In this document: positions 7,607 to 16,095 of the stretch, piece by piece | How the letters are laid out: every line of letters starts with the position of its first letter | How positions within the stretch are numbered: position 1 is the stretch's first letter | Source: Deltaproteobacteria bacterium SG8_13 | GTDB lineage: Bacteria > Desulfobacterota > Desulfobacteria > Desulfobacterales > SG8-13 | Direction of reading: 5' to 3' | Assembly (NCBI GenBank): GCA_001303025.1 | Contig: LJNK01000012.1 | Location: 1 to 64,000, forward strand | Length of the DNA: 64,000 nucleotides | Position numbers and translations under genes: made by a program | The notes under the pieces: model-generated | The model's database searches: none | The model's input: only the letters and a program-made list of their open reading frames with translations | Told to the model about the DNA's origin: nothing

Positions 7607-9673
7607 ATGAAACAAAAAAGAGACTCGATATTGCCCAGCACTTTGCTCGGGCCCCATGAAATGAATATCAACCCTTTCACGCTTTCATTTCCTGCCGATA
7701 TCGAGGCAATCTTCCGCCACGAATATTATAAATCGTCTTTGAGCCTTGTCAGAATATCCCTGATAGCCGGTATCGCATTGTACAGCCTGTTCGGAATTCT
7801 TGATGCGGAGCTTGTACCGGAAATGCGCAACAGCATTTGGCTGGTGCGCTTTGCATTGGTAGTGCCGTGTTTAACGGCAGTAATCATATATTCTTACTAT
7901 CCCGGTTTCGAAAGGTTTTTTCAGCCGTCGGTTTCCCTGGTCATGATCGTCGCAGGCCTCGGTATCAATATCATGATGGCGATCATCCCTTCCGAGATCG
8001 GCCATTCCTACTACGCCGGGCTCATACTGGTGTTCATATGGGGGTACTCCTTTACGAGGGTACGATTCGTGTGGGCCACGCCGGCAGGGTGGCTGATCGT
8101 TATATCTTATGAAATTATCGCGGCATACCTGAAAAACACGCCGCATCTAATTCTTCTGAGCAACAATTTTTTCTTTATCAGCGCCAACATGATCGGAATG
8201 TGTGTTTGTTACGCCATCGAATACTATGCCCGTTCCAATTTCTACATAGCGTACCTGTTGGATAAGGAGAGAGAAAAAATAAAATCGGCCAATCAGCGAT
8301 TAGAGCAGATCGTAGACAACCGAACTGCAGAACTTGTCAGCGTCAAAGATTTATTGGAGAAGGAACAGAAGAAGATTAAAGCGGTTAACCGCAAACTGGA
8401 GGATATGGTCGAAAAGCGCACGGCTCAGCTTGTCAAGGCAAACAAGGGGCTTAAAAAAGAGTTTGAGGAGCGTCAGCGGCTAGAGGAGAAGAGAAGGCAG
8501 TTGGAAATGCACCTGCAACGCGCCGAAAAACTGGAAGCCATCGGCACACTGGCGGGCGGCGTGGCCCATGATTTCAACAATCTTCTGATGGGAATTCAAG
8601 GCAGCATTTCAGTGGCTCGTGCCAAGCTCGGCAAAAAGCACCGTGCTCGCGGAAATCTGAAAGATGCGGAAGATTATATCAGCAAGAGTGCCAAACTTGC
8701 CGACCAGTTGTTGGGTTTTGCGAGGTGCGGCAAATATGAGCTGAGCATCACCGATTTAAACCAGCTGGTTGCACAAACTGTCGATCTGTTCAGCCGGACC
8801 AACAAGGGAATTACCGTAACTGCGGATTATTCAGAAGAACCCACCTTAACGGAAGTAGACCAGTCACAGATAGAGCAGGTGATATTGAACCTGCTTGTAA
8901 ACGCCGGTCATGCCATGCCGGACGGCGGAGACATCAGTATCCGCACCGAAATAATGTGGCTGGAGGGCAAAATTTTAGAACCGAACAACTTAGAACCGGG
9001 AGATTACATAATAACCGTCGTTGCGGATAGTGGAACCGGGATGGATCAAACCACCCTGGAGAAAGTGTTCGATCCGTTCTTTACCACAAAGCAAAGAGGC
9101 AGGGGGACGGGCCTGGGGTTGGCCTCCGCCTATGGAATCGTGAAAAACCATGGAGGCTTTTTCGAGGTGTCGAGTGAAGTCGGACGCGGGTCGACCTTCA
9201 TCTTTTACCTGCCTGCAACCACAAAGAGAAAATCGAGCCATCACAGTGCCGAGGAAGATTTTTTATACGGCAACGAACATATACTTCTCATAGACGATGA
9301 GGACATGATCCTGCAGGAGGTCGGTGAAATGCTCGATATGCTGGGCTACCAGGTCACAACTGCAAAAGGCGGCCGGAAAGCCGTGCAATTCTTCAAGGGA
9401 AGAGAAAGCTTGGTCGACCTGGTGATTCTGGATTTAATTATGCCCGATATGAACGGCGAGCAGACGTTCGACATGCTTCGAGTTCTCAACCCGCGTGTCA
9501 AGGTCCTTCTGGCAAGTGGCTACAGTATCAACGAAACCGCTAGAAGAATTCTCGAAAACGGCGGAGAAGGCTTCATAAAAAAACCGTTTGGTCTCAAGGA
9601 GCTGTCGCAGAAGGTCAGGACCATACTAGACCGCGAAACCAGTTCGACAATGAAAATTTCGCTCGCCAATTAA
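7607..9673 (+). CDS. Membrane hybrid histidine kinase (6-TM sensor, HisKA, HATPase, receiver)
   Basis: 688 aa from ATG 7607, with AAAGGA eight bases upstream. Six hydrophobic helices (about residues 47-210) form a sensor resembling the MASE-type module seen in some cyclases and kinases. It ends in NNFFFISANMIGM and is followed by a long coiled coil (about 215-305). The HisKA motif GGVAHDFNNLL places the phosphorylated His at 321. The ATPase has DSGTGM and GRGTGLGLASAYG boxes. A C-terminal receiver carries its acceptor Asp at 609 (VILDLIMPDMNG). The next gene, nine bases downstream, encodes a PhcB-like methyltransferase, so signal sensing linked to fatty-acid-ester synthesis is plausible. No DNA-binding output is present. 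Confidence 0.9.
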   Translation: MKQKRDSILPSTLLGPHEMNINPFTLSFPADIEAIFRHEYYKSSLSLVRISLIAGIALYSLFGILDAELVPEMRNSIWLVRFALVVPCLTAVIIYSYYPGFERFFQPSVSLVMIVAGLGINIMMAIIPSEIGHSYYAGLILVFIWGYSFTRVRFVWATPAGWLIVISYEIIAAYLKNTPHLILLSNNFFFISANMIGMCVCYAIEYYARSNFYIAYLLDKEREKIKSANQRLEQIVDNRTAELVSVKDLLEKEQKKIKAVNRKLEDMVEKRTAQLVKANKGLKKEFEERQRLEEKRRQLEMHLQRAEKLEAIGTLAGGVAHDFNNLLMGIQGSISVARAKLGKKHRARGNLKDAEDYISKSAKLADQLLGFARCGKYELSITDLNQLVAQTVDLFSRTNKGITVTADYSEEPTLTEVDQSQIEQVILNLLVNAGHAMPDGGDISIRTEIMWLEGKILEPNNLEPGDYIITVVADSGTGMDQTTLEKVFDPFFTTKQRGRGTGLGLASAYGIVKNHGGFFEVSSEVGRGSTFIFYLPATTKRKSSHHSAEEDFLYGNEHILLIDDEDMILQEVGEMLDMLGYQVTTAKGGRKAVQFFKGRESLVDLVILDLIMPDMNGEQTFDMLRVLNPRVKVLLASGYSINETARRILENGGEGFIKKPFGLKELSQKVRTILDRETSSTMKISLAN

Positions 9674-9681
9674 CCAAATGG

Positions 9682-10893
9682 GTGGTCGCCATGAAATCCG
9701 AAAACGCTGATGCGAGCTTTCAAATACAGTCCATCGACAGCCCGGCAGGGATCATCGAAAAAATGGATGCAACAATTAAAGGTGGGAACATGGACACGGC
9801 AATTCACAAGGAGTTCAGGGCTCTCTTTCATGAGCTTGAAATAAAACACCTGGACATCAGGAAAAGGCTAAACGCGATAACCATCGATGGAGAGGCTTTG
9901 GAAGAACGGTTAAAAAAGGAGATCGCCGATTTCGAAATCTGGCGCTTCCCGATCATGGATAGACTCGGTGAAATATCACAAAATTTCAGCGAGTTGGAAA
10001 AATCCAGGCATCAGGAGTATATACGAAAGTCGAAGTATTTCAAAATTATTCAAGAGGCGCCGTTTTACTGGAGAATCATTAACAAGCCAAACGGATATTC
10101 AGGCGATGCCGAAATGATGAGTTACATATACCGCGATTCATTTGAAGGAGATACGCCTTTCGGTAAATTTCTGCACAAACACGCCGTATCCACCAAAGCC
10201 TGTCAGGCGGTAAGAAACCGAAAAGAATATTTAACCGATCAAATCATGCAAAAAACCGGAAAATTTCTCAGCCTCGCCGCCGGGCCTTCCAAAGAAATAA
10301 TGGAAGTGATGGACACCACGAACAACGGGCGGCAGTTTCTGGCGCTGGACCACGATCTCGAAACATTGGTAAAGTATAGACCGCAGGAAAAAACGGATCA
10401 GTTTACGTATGCTCTGGCGAACGCATTTCAGTTCATTTCCGGCAACTATTTCGCAGCACGCCCGCGGGGTTTCTTTGAAAGATACTGCTCACCGAGAACC
10501 GACTTTACCGGACTGCATAAATTATTCAGCTTTATAAAGTACGAAATGATCGAGCTCAGTCAACAACGATTCGACATGATCTACAGCGCCGGCTTATATG
10601 ATTACATCAAGACGTTTCAGTTGGATGACAGCAAGGGCACCGTCGGTTTGACAAAAAGTTTGTTCGACCTGCTGCATCACGATGGCCTGCTGATTGTCGG
10701 CAACTTCAATAAAAACAATCCAAGGGATCTGGTGTTTGTGATGGAGTATGTCTATGACTGGCAGTTGATTTACAGGGATCGGGTGGATTTAAAAGAATTC
10801 GCGAGATCAATCGATGAGAAGGAGATCAAAAACATCGAAATCATAGAAGAACCTTTGGGCATTAATTATTTTCTGAAAATAGAAAAAGTCTGA
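9682..10893 (+). CDS. PhcB-type SAM-dependent methyltransferase (3-OH-PAME synthesis family)
   Basis: Up to 403 aa. Starts at GTG 9682 or ATG 9691 are possible, and ATG 9790 has the best ribosome site (AAAGGTGGGAAC). The core has the family's GYSGDAEMM motif, a divergent SAM loop LSLAAGPSKEI, an acidic LALDHD motif and DMIYSAGLYDYI. These traits fit the group annotated as 'extracellular factor 3-hydroxypalmitic acid methyl ester biosynthesis protein', of which Ralstonia PhcB makes a quorum signal. The N-terminal 100 residues are helical and charged. It is probably co-transcribed with the upstream hybrid kinase. Substrate and signal function are inference. Confidence 0.7.
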   Translation: MVAMKSENADASFQIQSIDSPAGIIEKMDATIKGGNMDTAIHKEFRALFHELEIKHLDIRKRLNAITIDGEALEERLKKEIADFEIWRFPIMDRLGEISQNFSELEKSRHQEYIRKSKYFKIIQEAPFYWRIINKPNGYSGDAEMMSYIYRDSFEGDTPFGKFLHKHAVSTKACQAVRNRKEYLTDQIMQKTGKFLSLAAGPSKEIMEVMDTTNNGRQFLALDHDLETLVKYRPQEKTDQFTYALANAFQFISGNYFAARPRGFFERYCSPRTDFTGLHKLFSFIKYEMIELSQQRFDMIYSAGLYDYIKTFQLDDSKGTVGLTKSLFDLLHHDGLLIVGNFNKNNPRDLVFVMEYVYDWQLIYRDRVDLKEFARSIDEKEIKNIEIIEEPLGINYFLKIEKV

Positions 10894-11009
10894 TTTCTCA
10901 GGCCTTGGGAAAGAAGGCAAACGGTAAATTTATATCGTCCGGATCGGTTGACTTTGGTGACTTTATCCTTAGGGTTACAGGAATGCCAATCAACCAAAAG
11001 GAGATTTCG

Positions 11010-11507
11010 ATGGACAAAGTGGAAAACGGTCTGTTCGTTAGCGTGCATTACACGGGAACGCTCGACGACGGGCAGGTTTTTGACAGCAGCCAGGGACGCC
11101 AGCCCCTTGAAGTGGAGGTAGGCGCCGGTCGGGTACTGAAAGAGTTCGAAACGGCCCTGATGGGAATGGCCCTCAACGAGAAAAAGGTGTTCACCCTGTC
11201 ACCCGATGATGCATACGGCGATCGCAAGGATGAGTTGAACCACAGCTTTGCCCGTTCGGAACTGCCCGCCGATGCCGATCCGAAAGTCGGTGACGTGCTG
11301 ACCCTCACCTCTTCGGACGGCCAGCAGTTCCCCGCACGGATTGCCGAGGCGGATGCCGAAAAAGTGGTGGTGGACCTGAATCACCCGCTTGCCGGTCAGT
11401 CGCTGACCTTCGACGTAGAGGTGGTGGGTATCAGTGCAACACCCACACAGCCGCAGATGGGATGCGGCAGCGGTTGCGACTGCTCCTCTGGAGGCTGCGA
11501 CTGCTGA
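11010..11507 (+). CDS. SlyD-like FKBP peptidyl-prolyl isomerase with metal-binding tail
   Basis: 165 aa from ATG 11010 after AAAAGGAGAT; the open frame upstream is not used. FKBP signatures are clear: VSVHYTGTLDDGQVFDSS, GAGRVLKEFETALMGMALNEKKVFTLSPDDAYG, and the IF-domain insertion (SSDGQQFPARIAEADAEKVVVDLNHPLAG) that gives SlyD chaperone activity. The tail CGSGCDCSSGGCDC holds six Cys, in place of the His-rich tail of E. coli SlyD. It should fold proteins in the cytoplasm and may store or deliver metals such as nickel. A terminator follows at 11588. Confidence 0.92.
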   Translation: MDKVENGLFVSVHYTGTLDDGQVFDSSQGRQPLEVEVGAGRVLKEFETALMGMALNEKKVFTLSPDDAYGDRKDELNHSFARSELPADADPKVGDVLTLTSSDGQQFPARIAEADAEKVVVDLNHPLAGQSLTFDVEVVGISATPTQPQMGCGSGCDCSSGGCDC

Positions 11508-11587
11508 CAGGCCCGGGTGCCGGTCTGAAAATGTGCAAACAAAAGCATCCCGTGCGACAGCCCCGGGTCGCTGAACACCAATCAACG

Positions 11588-11625
11588 AAAGCCTTCCCTT
11601 TGTGCAAACCGGGAGGCTTTTTGTT
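11588..11625 (+). terminator. Terminator after the FKBP gene
   Basis: AAAGCC-T-TCCC (11588-11598) pairs with GGGAGGCTTT (11611-11620), leaving one bulged base and a 12-nt loop, followed by TTGTTTTT. It lies in the convergent gap before the GDPD gene and may serve both strands. Confidence 0.7.
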
Positions 11626-11675
11626 TTTCCGCTCCCCCACCTGTGACGCGGACCTGGGATCTTGCCGATCACGCC

Positions 11676-13637
11676 TCAATTCCTTGGGCGGTCGGCCTTT
11701 TTTTCCGCTGCTGTCTCCTGCTCCGCAAACAGGTCCCAGAAATGGCGAAACCGCAGCAGCAAGCGTTCGACCGGCAGCAGTTCCTGCACGCTGCGGATGA
11801 CCTCGATCGCCATGGCCGAATCGTCGGTGATCAAACCGTCGACCCCCAATTCCATCATATCGAGCATGGCGTCGGCATTGTTTACGGTCCATACGTACAC
11901 CCGAAGACCCTGTCTGTCGGCATCGGCCAGAAGTGCGGAAGAGACGACACCGGTCGACACGGCCAGAAAGTCGAGATCGAGTCGGGCAAGATTGCCGAGA
12001 CCGACCGCAGACAGGTACCCGGCCGGGATCGCGGGGGACAGGCGCTGGGACTGCCTCACCCCGGTCAGATCGAGAGACATCACGGCCACCTGCCCTTCCA
12101 TGCCGGCCCGGCGAACCAGGCGGATGGTTTCCTCCGCCAACCCGGGATCGCTGCCGTAGTATTTCAATTCGATCATCAGCTTGATGTGTCCCGCGGCCCG
12201 CTGCAGAAAATCCGACAGTCGGGCGACCCGCTCGCCGGCAAAGTCCGGGTGAAACATCCGCCCGATATCGATTTTCGTCAGGTGCGCGTAGTCGGTCTCG
12301 CGGATGCGGCGCGGATCCCGCGCCATCCTCATCAGGTCCGCATCGTGGATGACCACCACCTGGCCGTCACGGGTTCGCTGAACATCGATCTCGGCATAAT
12401 CGGCCCGTTGCCGAATCGCGATCTGCAGCGCCGCCAGGCTATTCTCCGGTGCGTGCAGTGCCCCGGCCCGGTGAGCAATCACCACGGGCACTTTGTCCGG
12501 CGGTTTGCGCTTCAGCAAAAACAGGCTGACACCGATGCTGGCCGCCAGCACAATGCCGAGCGCCAGGGCAACGACCCCGTATCGAAGCGCAGGTCGCGGT
12601 GGCCGCTGTCGGGGTTGGTTGCGGGAGGGCGCTTCCGGCGCTGGTGCCGGCGGAAGGGCCGCAGGCCGGTCAGCGTGATAGCAGGTAACCAGGATACAAA
12701 CGACCCAGGCGATGCCGATAAACGAGAACACCGCTTCCAGCGCGGCACCGGTAACCAGGTAAACCGAAATAGTGAAAAACAGCGCGGTGACCGCGTTCTC
12801 CAGCTGCCTGACGATGAGCCCGAACGTGGCGAACAGGCCGCCTTCCAGCAGCAGGCGAACCAGGATCACGCAGGCAAGGCACACCCCCAGGTTCCGCAGC
12901 AGTGAAGGAAAGGATTGACGGGTGGCCTGCCAGCTCAGACGCAGGGTGGAGCGAAACGGCCGGACACCTTCGAGCCACAGCGGAAACGCATACAACCATC
13001 GCAGCAGCACCGCACCGGCCGCACAAGTCCACAGCAGCAGCCAGCTCCCGCCGCAGATCAGCGCCCAGCGCCATTCAGCCGGCCGGACCGTCAGGTAGTA
13101 GTTGATGTCGTGGGCACCCCAAAACAGCAGGTACACGCCGCCCAGACCGGCGGCCAGCGGCAGCAACGAAACCGTGCATAGCAGGAAGGCCCCGAGGCAG
13201 AACCGCAACAGCTGCGGGAGGGTCGACACCAGACGGTGGAGGGTGCGTCCGGCAATGAACACGTTTTCCCGGGTCTGGTTGCCTGCGATCCAGATCAATC
13301 CGGTCGCCTGCAATACGATCCCCAGCATCGCCAGCACCCCCCAGAGCGTCAGGCTCAACAGACCTTCGGGGGAAAGCAGCCAGGTGATCAGCTCGGTGTT
13401 GCCGACCACCAGTTCACCGGAGCGCGCCACCAGCCGGTTGAGGGCCCATGAGGTAAACGGAGACAGCACTGTCAGCACTGCCGCCCACACCAGCAGGCTG
13501 TAGCCCGCCATCGGTTTCCAGCAGGATAGAAACAGGCGCCAGCCGTGCTGAAGAACCTGCAATGATCGGATGGTTTTCACGGAAAACTTCCTGTTGTCGG
13601 TAATATACCTGCTGTAGTCATTCCTGTTCTCCATCAA
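11676..13637 (-). CDS. Glycerophosphodiester phosphodiesterase with N-terminal membrane domain
   Basis: 653 aa. Residues 1 to about 380 hold about eight hydrophobic helices of the glycerophosphoryl-diester-phosphodiesterase membrane domain. A Pro-rich linker and a further TM helix lead into a complete GDPD catalytic domain. Active-site motifs are visible: VIAHRAGALHAPENSLAAL (HR and EN), EIDVQRTRDGQVVVIHDADL (ExD and His) and MIELKYYG. The enzyme hydrolyses glycerophosphodiesters to glycerol-3-phosphate and an alcohol. Start ATG 13637 lies 30 bases after the MFS gene on the same strand, so uptake and hydrolysis may be coupled. Confidence 0.9.
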   Translation of the reverse strand: MMENRNDYSRYITDNRKFSVKTIRSLQVLQHGWRLFLSCWKPMAGYSLLVWAAVLTVLSPFTSWALNRLVARSGELVVGNTELITWLLSPEGLLSLTLWGVLAMLGIVLQATGLIWIAGNQTRENVFIAGRTLHRLVSTLPQLLRFCLGAFLLCTVSLLPLAAGLGGVYLLFWGAHDINYYLTVRPAEWRWALICGGSWLLLWTCAAGAVLLRWLYAFPLWLEGVRPFRSTLRLSWQATRQSFPSLLRNLGVCLACVILVRLLLEGGLFATFGLIVRQLENAVTALFFTISVYLVTGAALEAVFSFIGIAWVVCILVTCYHADRPAALPPAPAPEAPSRNQPRQRPPRPALRYGVVALALGIVLAASIGVSLFLLKRKPPDKVPVVIAHRAGALHAPENSLAALQIAIRQRADYAEIDVQRTRDGQVVVIHDADLMRMARDPRRIRETDYAHLTKIDIGRMFHPDFAGERVARLSDFLQRAAGHIKLMIELKYYGSDPGLAEETIRLVRRAGMEGQVAVMSLDLTGVRQSQRLSPAIPAGYLSAVGLGNLARLDLDFLAVSTGVVSSALLADADRQGLRVYVWTVNNADAMLDMMELGVDGLITDDSAMAIEVIRSVQELLPVERLLLRFRHFWDLFAEQETAAEKKADRPRN

Positions 13638-13667
13638 TTATCGGCGATCGTTTTTCTGCATCCTGTT

Positions 13668-14900
13668 TCAGCCGCCTGCATCCGAGCGGCGGCCTGCCGG
13701 CCGGCAGTAACCGAGTATCGCCCAGGCAAACACGGCGACAAAGGGGAGATTGATCACACCGGTCAGCAGAAATCCCCGGGCAAAGCCGACTGCCTCGATC
13801 AGCGGTCCCAGCCCGATGGAGCCGGTCATCAGGCCGAAATAGATGCAGGTGTTGTACCCGCCCATGGCCATACCGCGAATCCGGGGCTCGGCAATTTCGG
13901 CGATCAGCGCACCGATGGAGGTGAAGGCGATGGCCATGCTCACCCCCAATCCCAGCGAGGCCGTAATGAACTGCAGGTACGTTTGGGCCGGCGCGAAACC
14001 GGCGATGGAGACGGTCACCAGCGCGACGCCGAACAGGGCCTGGTATTTGCGCTGCCCAACGCGGTCGCTGAAAAAGCCGAAGGGAATCCGCGACAGCGCG
14101 TTGGTGACCGACTGGACCAGGTAAACGACCCCGATTCGGCCCACATCCAGCCCGCTGTTGTCGGCGTGCAGCGGCATGAAGGAGAAAAACATCCCGGCGA
14201 TCACGCAGGCGCCGAAGGTGGCTGCCCAGCAGCCGATCAGGGGCCGGTCGGTGAGCACGCCGGCCAGATTCTTGCGCCACCGTCCTCTTTCCGCACGGGC
14301 GGCGGTTGCAGGTTCGGCCGCAGGCAGGAAACGCTGGACCGCCCAAAGATTGACGGTCACCACCGCAGCGCCGATCAAAAACACCGGACGCAGCCCCAGA
14401 GCCTTGCCCAAGGCCCCGCCGGCAGCCGGTCCCATGCCCAGTCCGCAAAACAAGGCGGTGGTGTACCAACCGTAGGCACGACCGAGGTGCGAGACCGGAG
14501 AAATCTCGGCCACCCACGACATCATGGTGGGACCGAAGGCCGCGATGCCGCCGCCCAGCAGCAAATAGAGTCCGGTCAGCTGCACGTAGGATCGGCCGAA
14601 ATAAAGCAGCAGCATGCCCGCAAACAGTATGACCGATCCGGCTGCGGCAAGACGCCTGCGACCGAGCAGATCCGACAGCATCCCGGACGGCACGGACAGC
14701 AGCCCGGCCATCAGGTAAAAGGCCGCGTTGATCACCCCGATCTGGGCCGTGGTGATGCCCAGCCCGCGCGCGTGCAGCGGCACCACGGGCAGCCGCATGG
14801 AAACGGCGAAATAGCAGCCGAAAGTGACCAGGCAGACAAGGCTCAGCAGGGTGACGAAGGATCTTCTGTCGTTTTGAGCAGGTTGAGCAGGCATACGCAT
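13668..14900 (-). CDS. MFS transporter
   Basis: 410 aa with about 12 hydrophobic helices, a loop 2-3 motif of MFS type (GMLSDLLGRRRLAAAGS) and a matching loop in the second half (GFFSDRVGQRKYQ). The substrate cannot be read from sequence. It is the first gene of a two-gene unit with the membrane GDPD, which makes a phosphodiester or glycerol-phosphate related cargo possible but unproven. The start is uncertain (ATG 14900 or 14894), with no strong ribosome site. Internal symmetry and length are normal for the family. Confidence 0.88.
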   Translation of the reverse strand: MRMPAQPAQNDRRSFVTLLSLVCLVTFGCYFAVSMRLPVVPLHARGLGITTAQIGVINAAFYLMAGLLSVPSGMLSDLLGRRRLAAAGSVILFAGMLLLYFGRSYVQLTGLYLLLGGGIAAFGPTMMSWVAEISPVSHLGRAYGWYTTALFCGLGMGPAAGGALGKALGLRPVFLIGAAVVTVNLWAVQRFLPAAEPATAARAERGRWRKNLAGVLTDRPLIGCWAATFGACVIAGMFFSFMPLHADNSGLDVGRIGVVYLVQSVTNALSRIPFGFFSDRVGQRKYQALFGVALVTVSIAGFAPAQTYLQFITASLGLGVSMAIAFTSIGALIAEIAEPRIRGMAMGGYNTCIYFGLMTGSIGLGPLIEAVGFARGFLLTGVINLPFVAVFAWAILGYCRPAGRRSDAGG

Positions 14901-15096
14901 ATGGTTGCAGCAGGGCTGTTGGATCGCTCACCGTCGATTCGGCGGCAACAAAGCGCCCGCATCCTACAGGAATTGCGCCGGATCTTCAACATGCTTGTGA
15001 CAGGCCAATTTGTCACCCTTCGGTCAAAAAGGCCGCCTGTTTACAACGAACACTGGAAACCGGCATCCCCTCGCCGAAAACAGCAGGCCGCTCCCC
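14901..15096. other. Divergent spacer between the MFS and CGGC genes
   Basis: The 325-base gap (14901-15225) divides the two divergent genes. The left part shows no gene or clear promoter for the MFS gene. The right part, listed separately, holds a strong promoter and palindrome for the CGGC gene. Confidence 0.4.
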
Positions 15097-15125
15097 TTGA
15101 CATGCGGACGTGTGCCGGATATTTA
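15097..15125 (+). promoter_or_regulatory. Strong sigma-70 promoter of the CGGC gene
   Basis: A perfect TTGACA (15097-15102) is followed after exactly 17 bases by TATTTA (15120-15125). The expected start lies near 15132, inside the palindrome at 15125-15140, giving a leader of about 95 nt. Confidence 0.75.
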
Positions 15126-15140
15126 TGAGCATAGTCTCAT
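15125..15140. promoter_or_regulatory. Operator-like palindrome over the start site
   Basis: ATGAG-N6-CTCAT, 16 bp, covers the predicted +1 just after the -10 box. Its position would let a bound dimer block transcription. The regulator is not encoded next to it. Confidence 0.45.
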
Positions 15141-15225
15141 TACCAGGCGTGGTGCAACACCCACCCGCCTCTTCCACCACAAGGTGCCGTTACCGACGGG
15201 GACGACCCGGAGAAAGGAGGTCGCT

Positions 15226-15570
15226 ATGGAAAAAGTGGCAGTCATCGGCTGCGGAGCCTACATGGACAACGGCTATGGATGCCCGGGCGAATGGCGCTGC
15301 CTGAAGGCCGCTTCGCTGGGGGAGGGAAATTTTGCGCAAGCCTCGCAGGTGGTTTCCTTCCTGAAGTGCGAGTGCCCCGGCAGGTCACTGGCGCCCAACA
15401 TGGGTATGGCCATGAAACTGTCGGAGACCAAACCCGACAAAATTTACCTGAGCTCCTGCCTGGTAAATGCCAAGCCCGGCTGCCCGTATTCGAGTGCAGA
15501 CGAGATGGCAGACATCCTGGCAAACAAGTTCGGCGTCGAAGTGATACAAGGCACCCACGACTATCACTGA
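15226..15570 (+). CDS. CGGC domain-containing protein
   Basis: 114 aa from ATG 15226 after an ideal AGAAAGGAGG site. It has the Cys pattern of the CGGC family (a putative metal-binding domain of about 100 aa): IGCGAYMDNGYGCPGEWRC at the N-terminus, FLKCECPGR in the middle, then YLSSCLVNAKPGCPY. No signal peptide is seen. Its own promoter, operator-like palindrome and terminator make it a single-gene unit that looks conditionally expressed. Function is unknown; metal or redox sensing is the common guess for this family. Confidence 0.85.
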   Translation: MEKVAVIGCGAYMDNGYGCPGEWRCLKAASLGEGNFAQASQVVSFLKCECPGRSLAPNMGMAMKLSETKPDKIYLSSCLVNAKPGCPYSSADEMADILANKFGVEVIQGTHDYH

Positions 15571-15615
15571 ACCGACTGCGTCAACTGGGTGTGCCGTCGT
15601 CGATCGTCTTCGGAA

Positions 15616-15648
15616 CCGCCCCTCCTTTTCCGGAGAAAAGGCGGGCGG
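15616..15648 (+). terminator. Hairpin terminator after the CGGC gene
   Basis: CCGCCC and CCTTTTC (15616-15621, 15624-15630) pair with GAAAAGG and GGGCGG (15635-15641, 15643-15648) around a CGGA loop, giving 13 bp with a small internal bulge. A pyrimidine-rich tract follows. It sits 46 bases past the stop. Confidence 0.6.
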
Positions 15649-16095
15649 CGGCGGCTCCTTCCTTTTGCTCAGGCACGACACCCCGCCGCTGCGGAAAGGT
15701 TGCCTGCGGGACCTCCATTGCCCGCCGGGGGCATCCTGCCCGGCAAAACATCTGTCAGTGAAACCGAACCGCCGCCCGATGGTCGCGGAAGATATTGCAG
15801 CGCGAACCCAAACTTCCCGGTTTCCCGCTTCCAAACCCGTAGCTTTAGAGCCGGCAAGGTCTCGCAGTTAGCGCGGTTCCGATGCCACCATCAGGCATGC
15901 GACCGGGGCCGATGCGGCACTGCTGGCCGCATGGCGATACCGCTGCAGACCCGGTCGAAGGGTGCGGCCGCTTCGCGGCAGCTGCCGAATCGGATCGTCG
16001 GTGTTTGCCCTACAATCAGGTGTTGCCGGGGCGACCAATACCATGCTACTTTGTAGCATTTTCATCACCTGCCAACCGGCTGAGCGGAGAGAAAT
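15649..16095. other. Gap before the aldo/keto reductase
   Basis: About 450 bases. Frames on either strand are short or antisense to nothing recognisable. No promoter, repeat or RNA structure stands out apart from the terminator already listed. Confidence 0.4.

Noticed and set aside
11643-12905. 420-aa plus-strand frame
   Set aside because: Antisense shadow of the GDPD gene.
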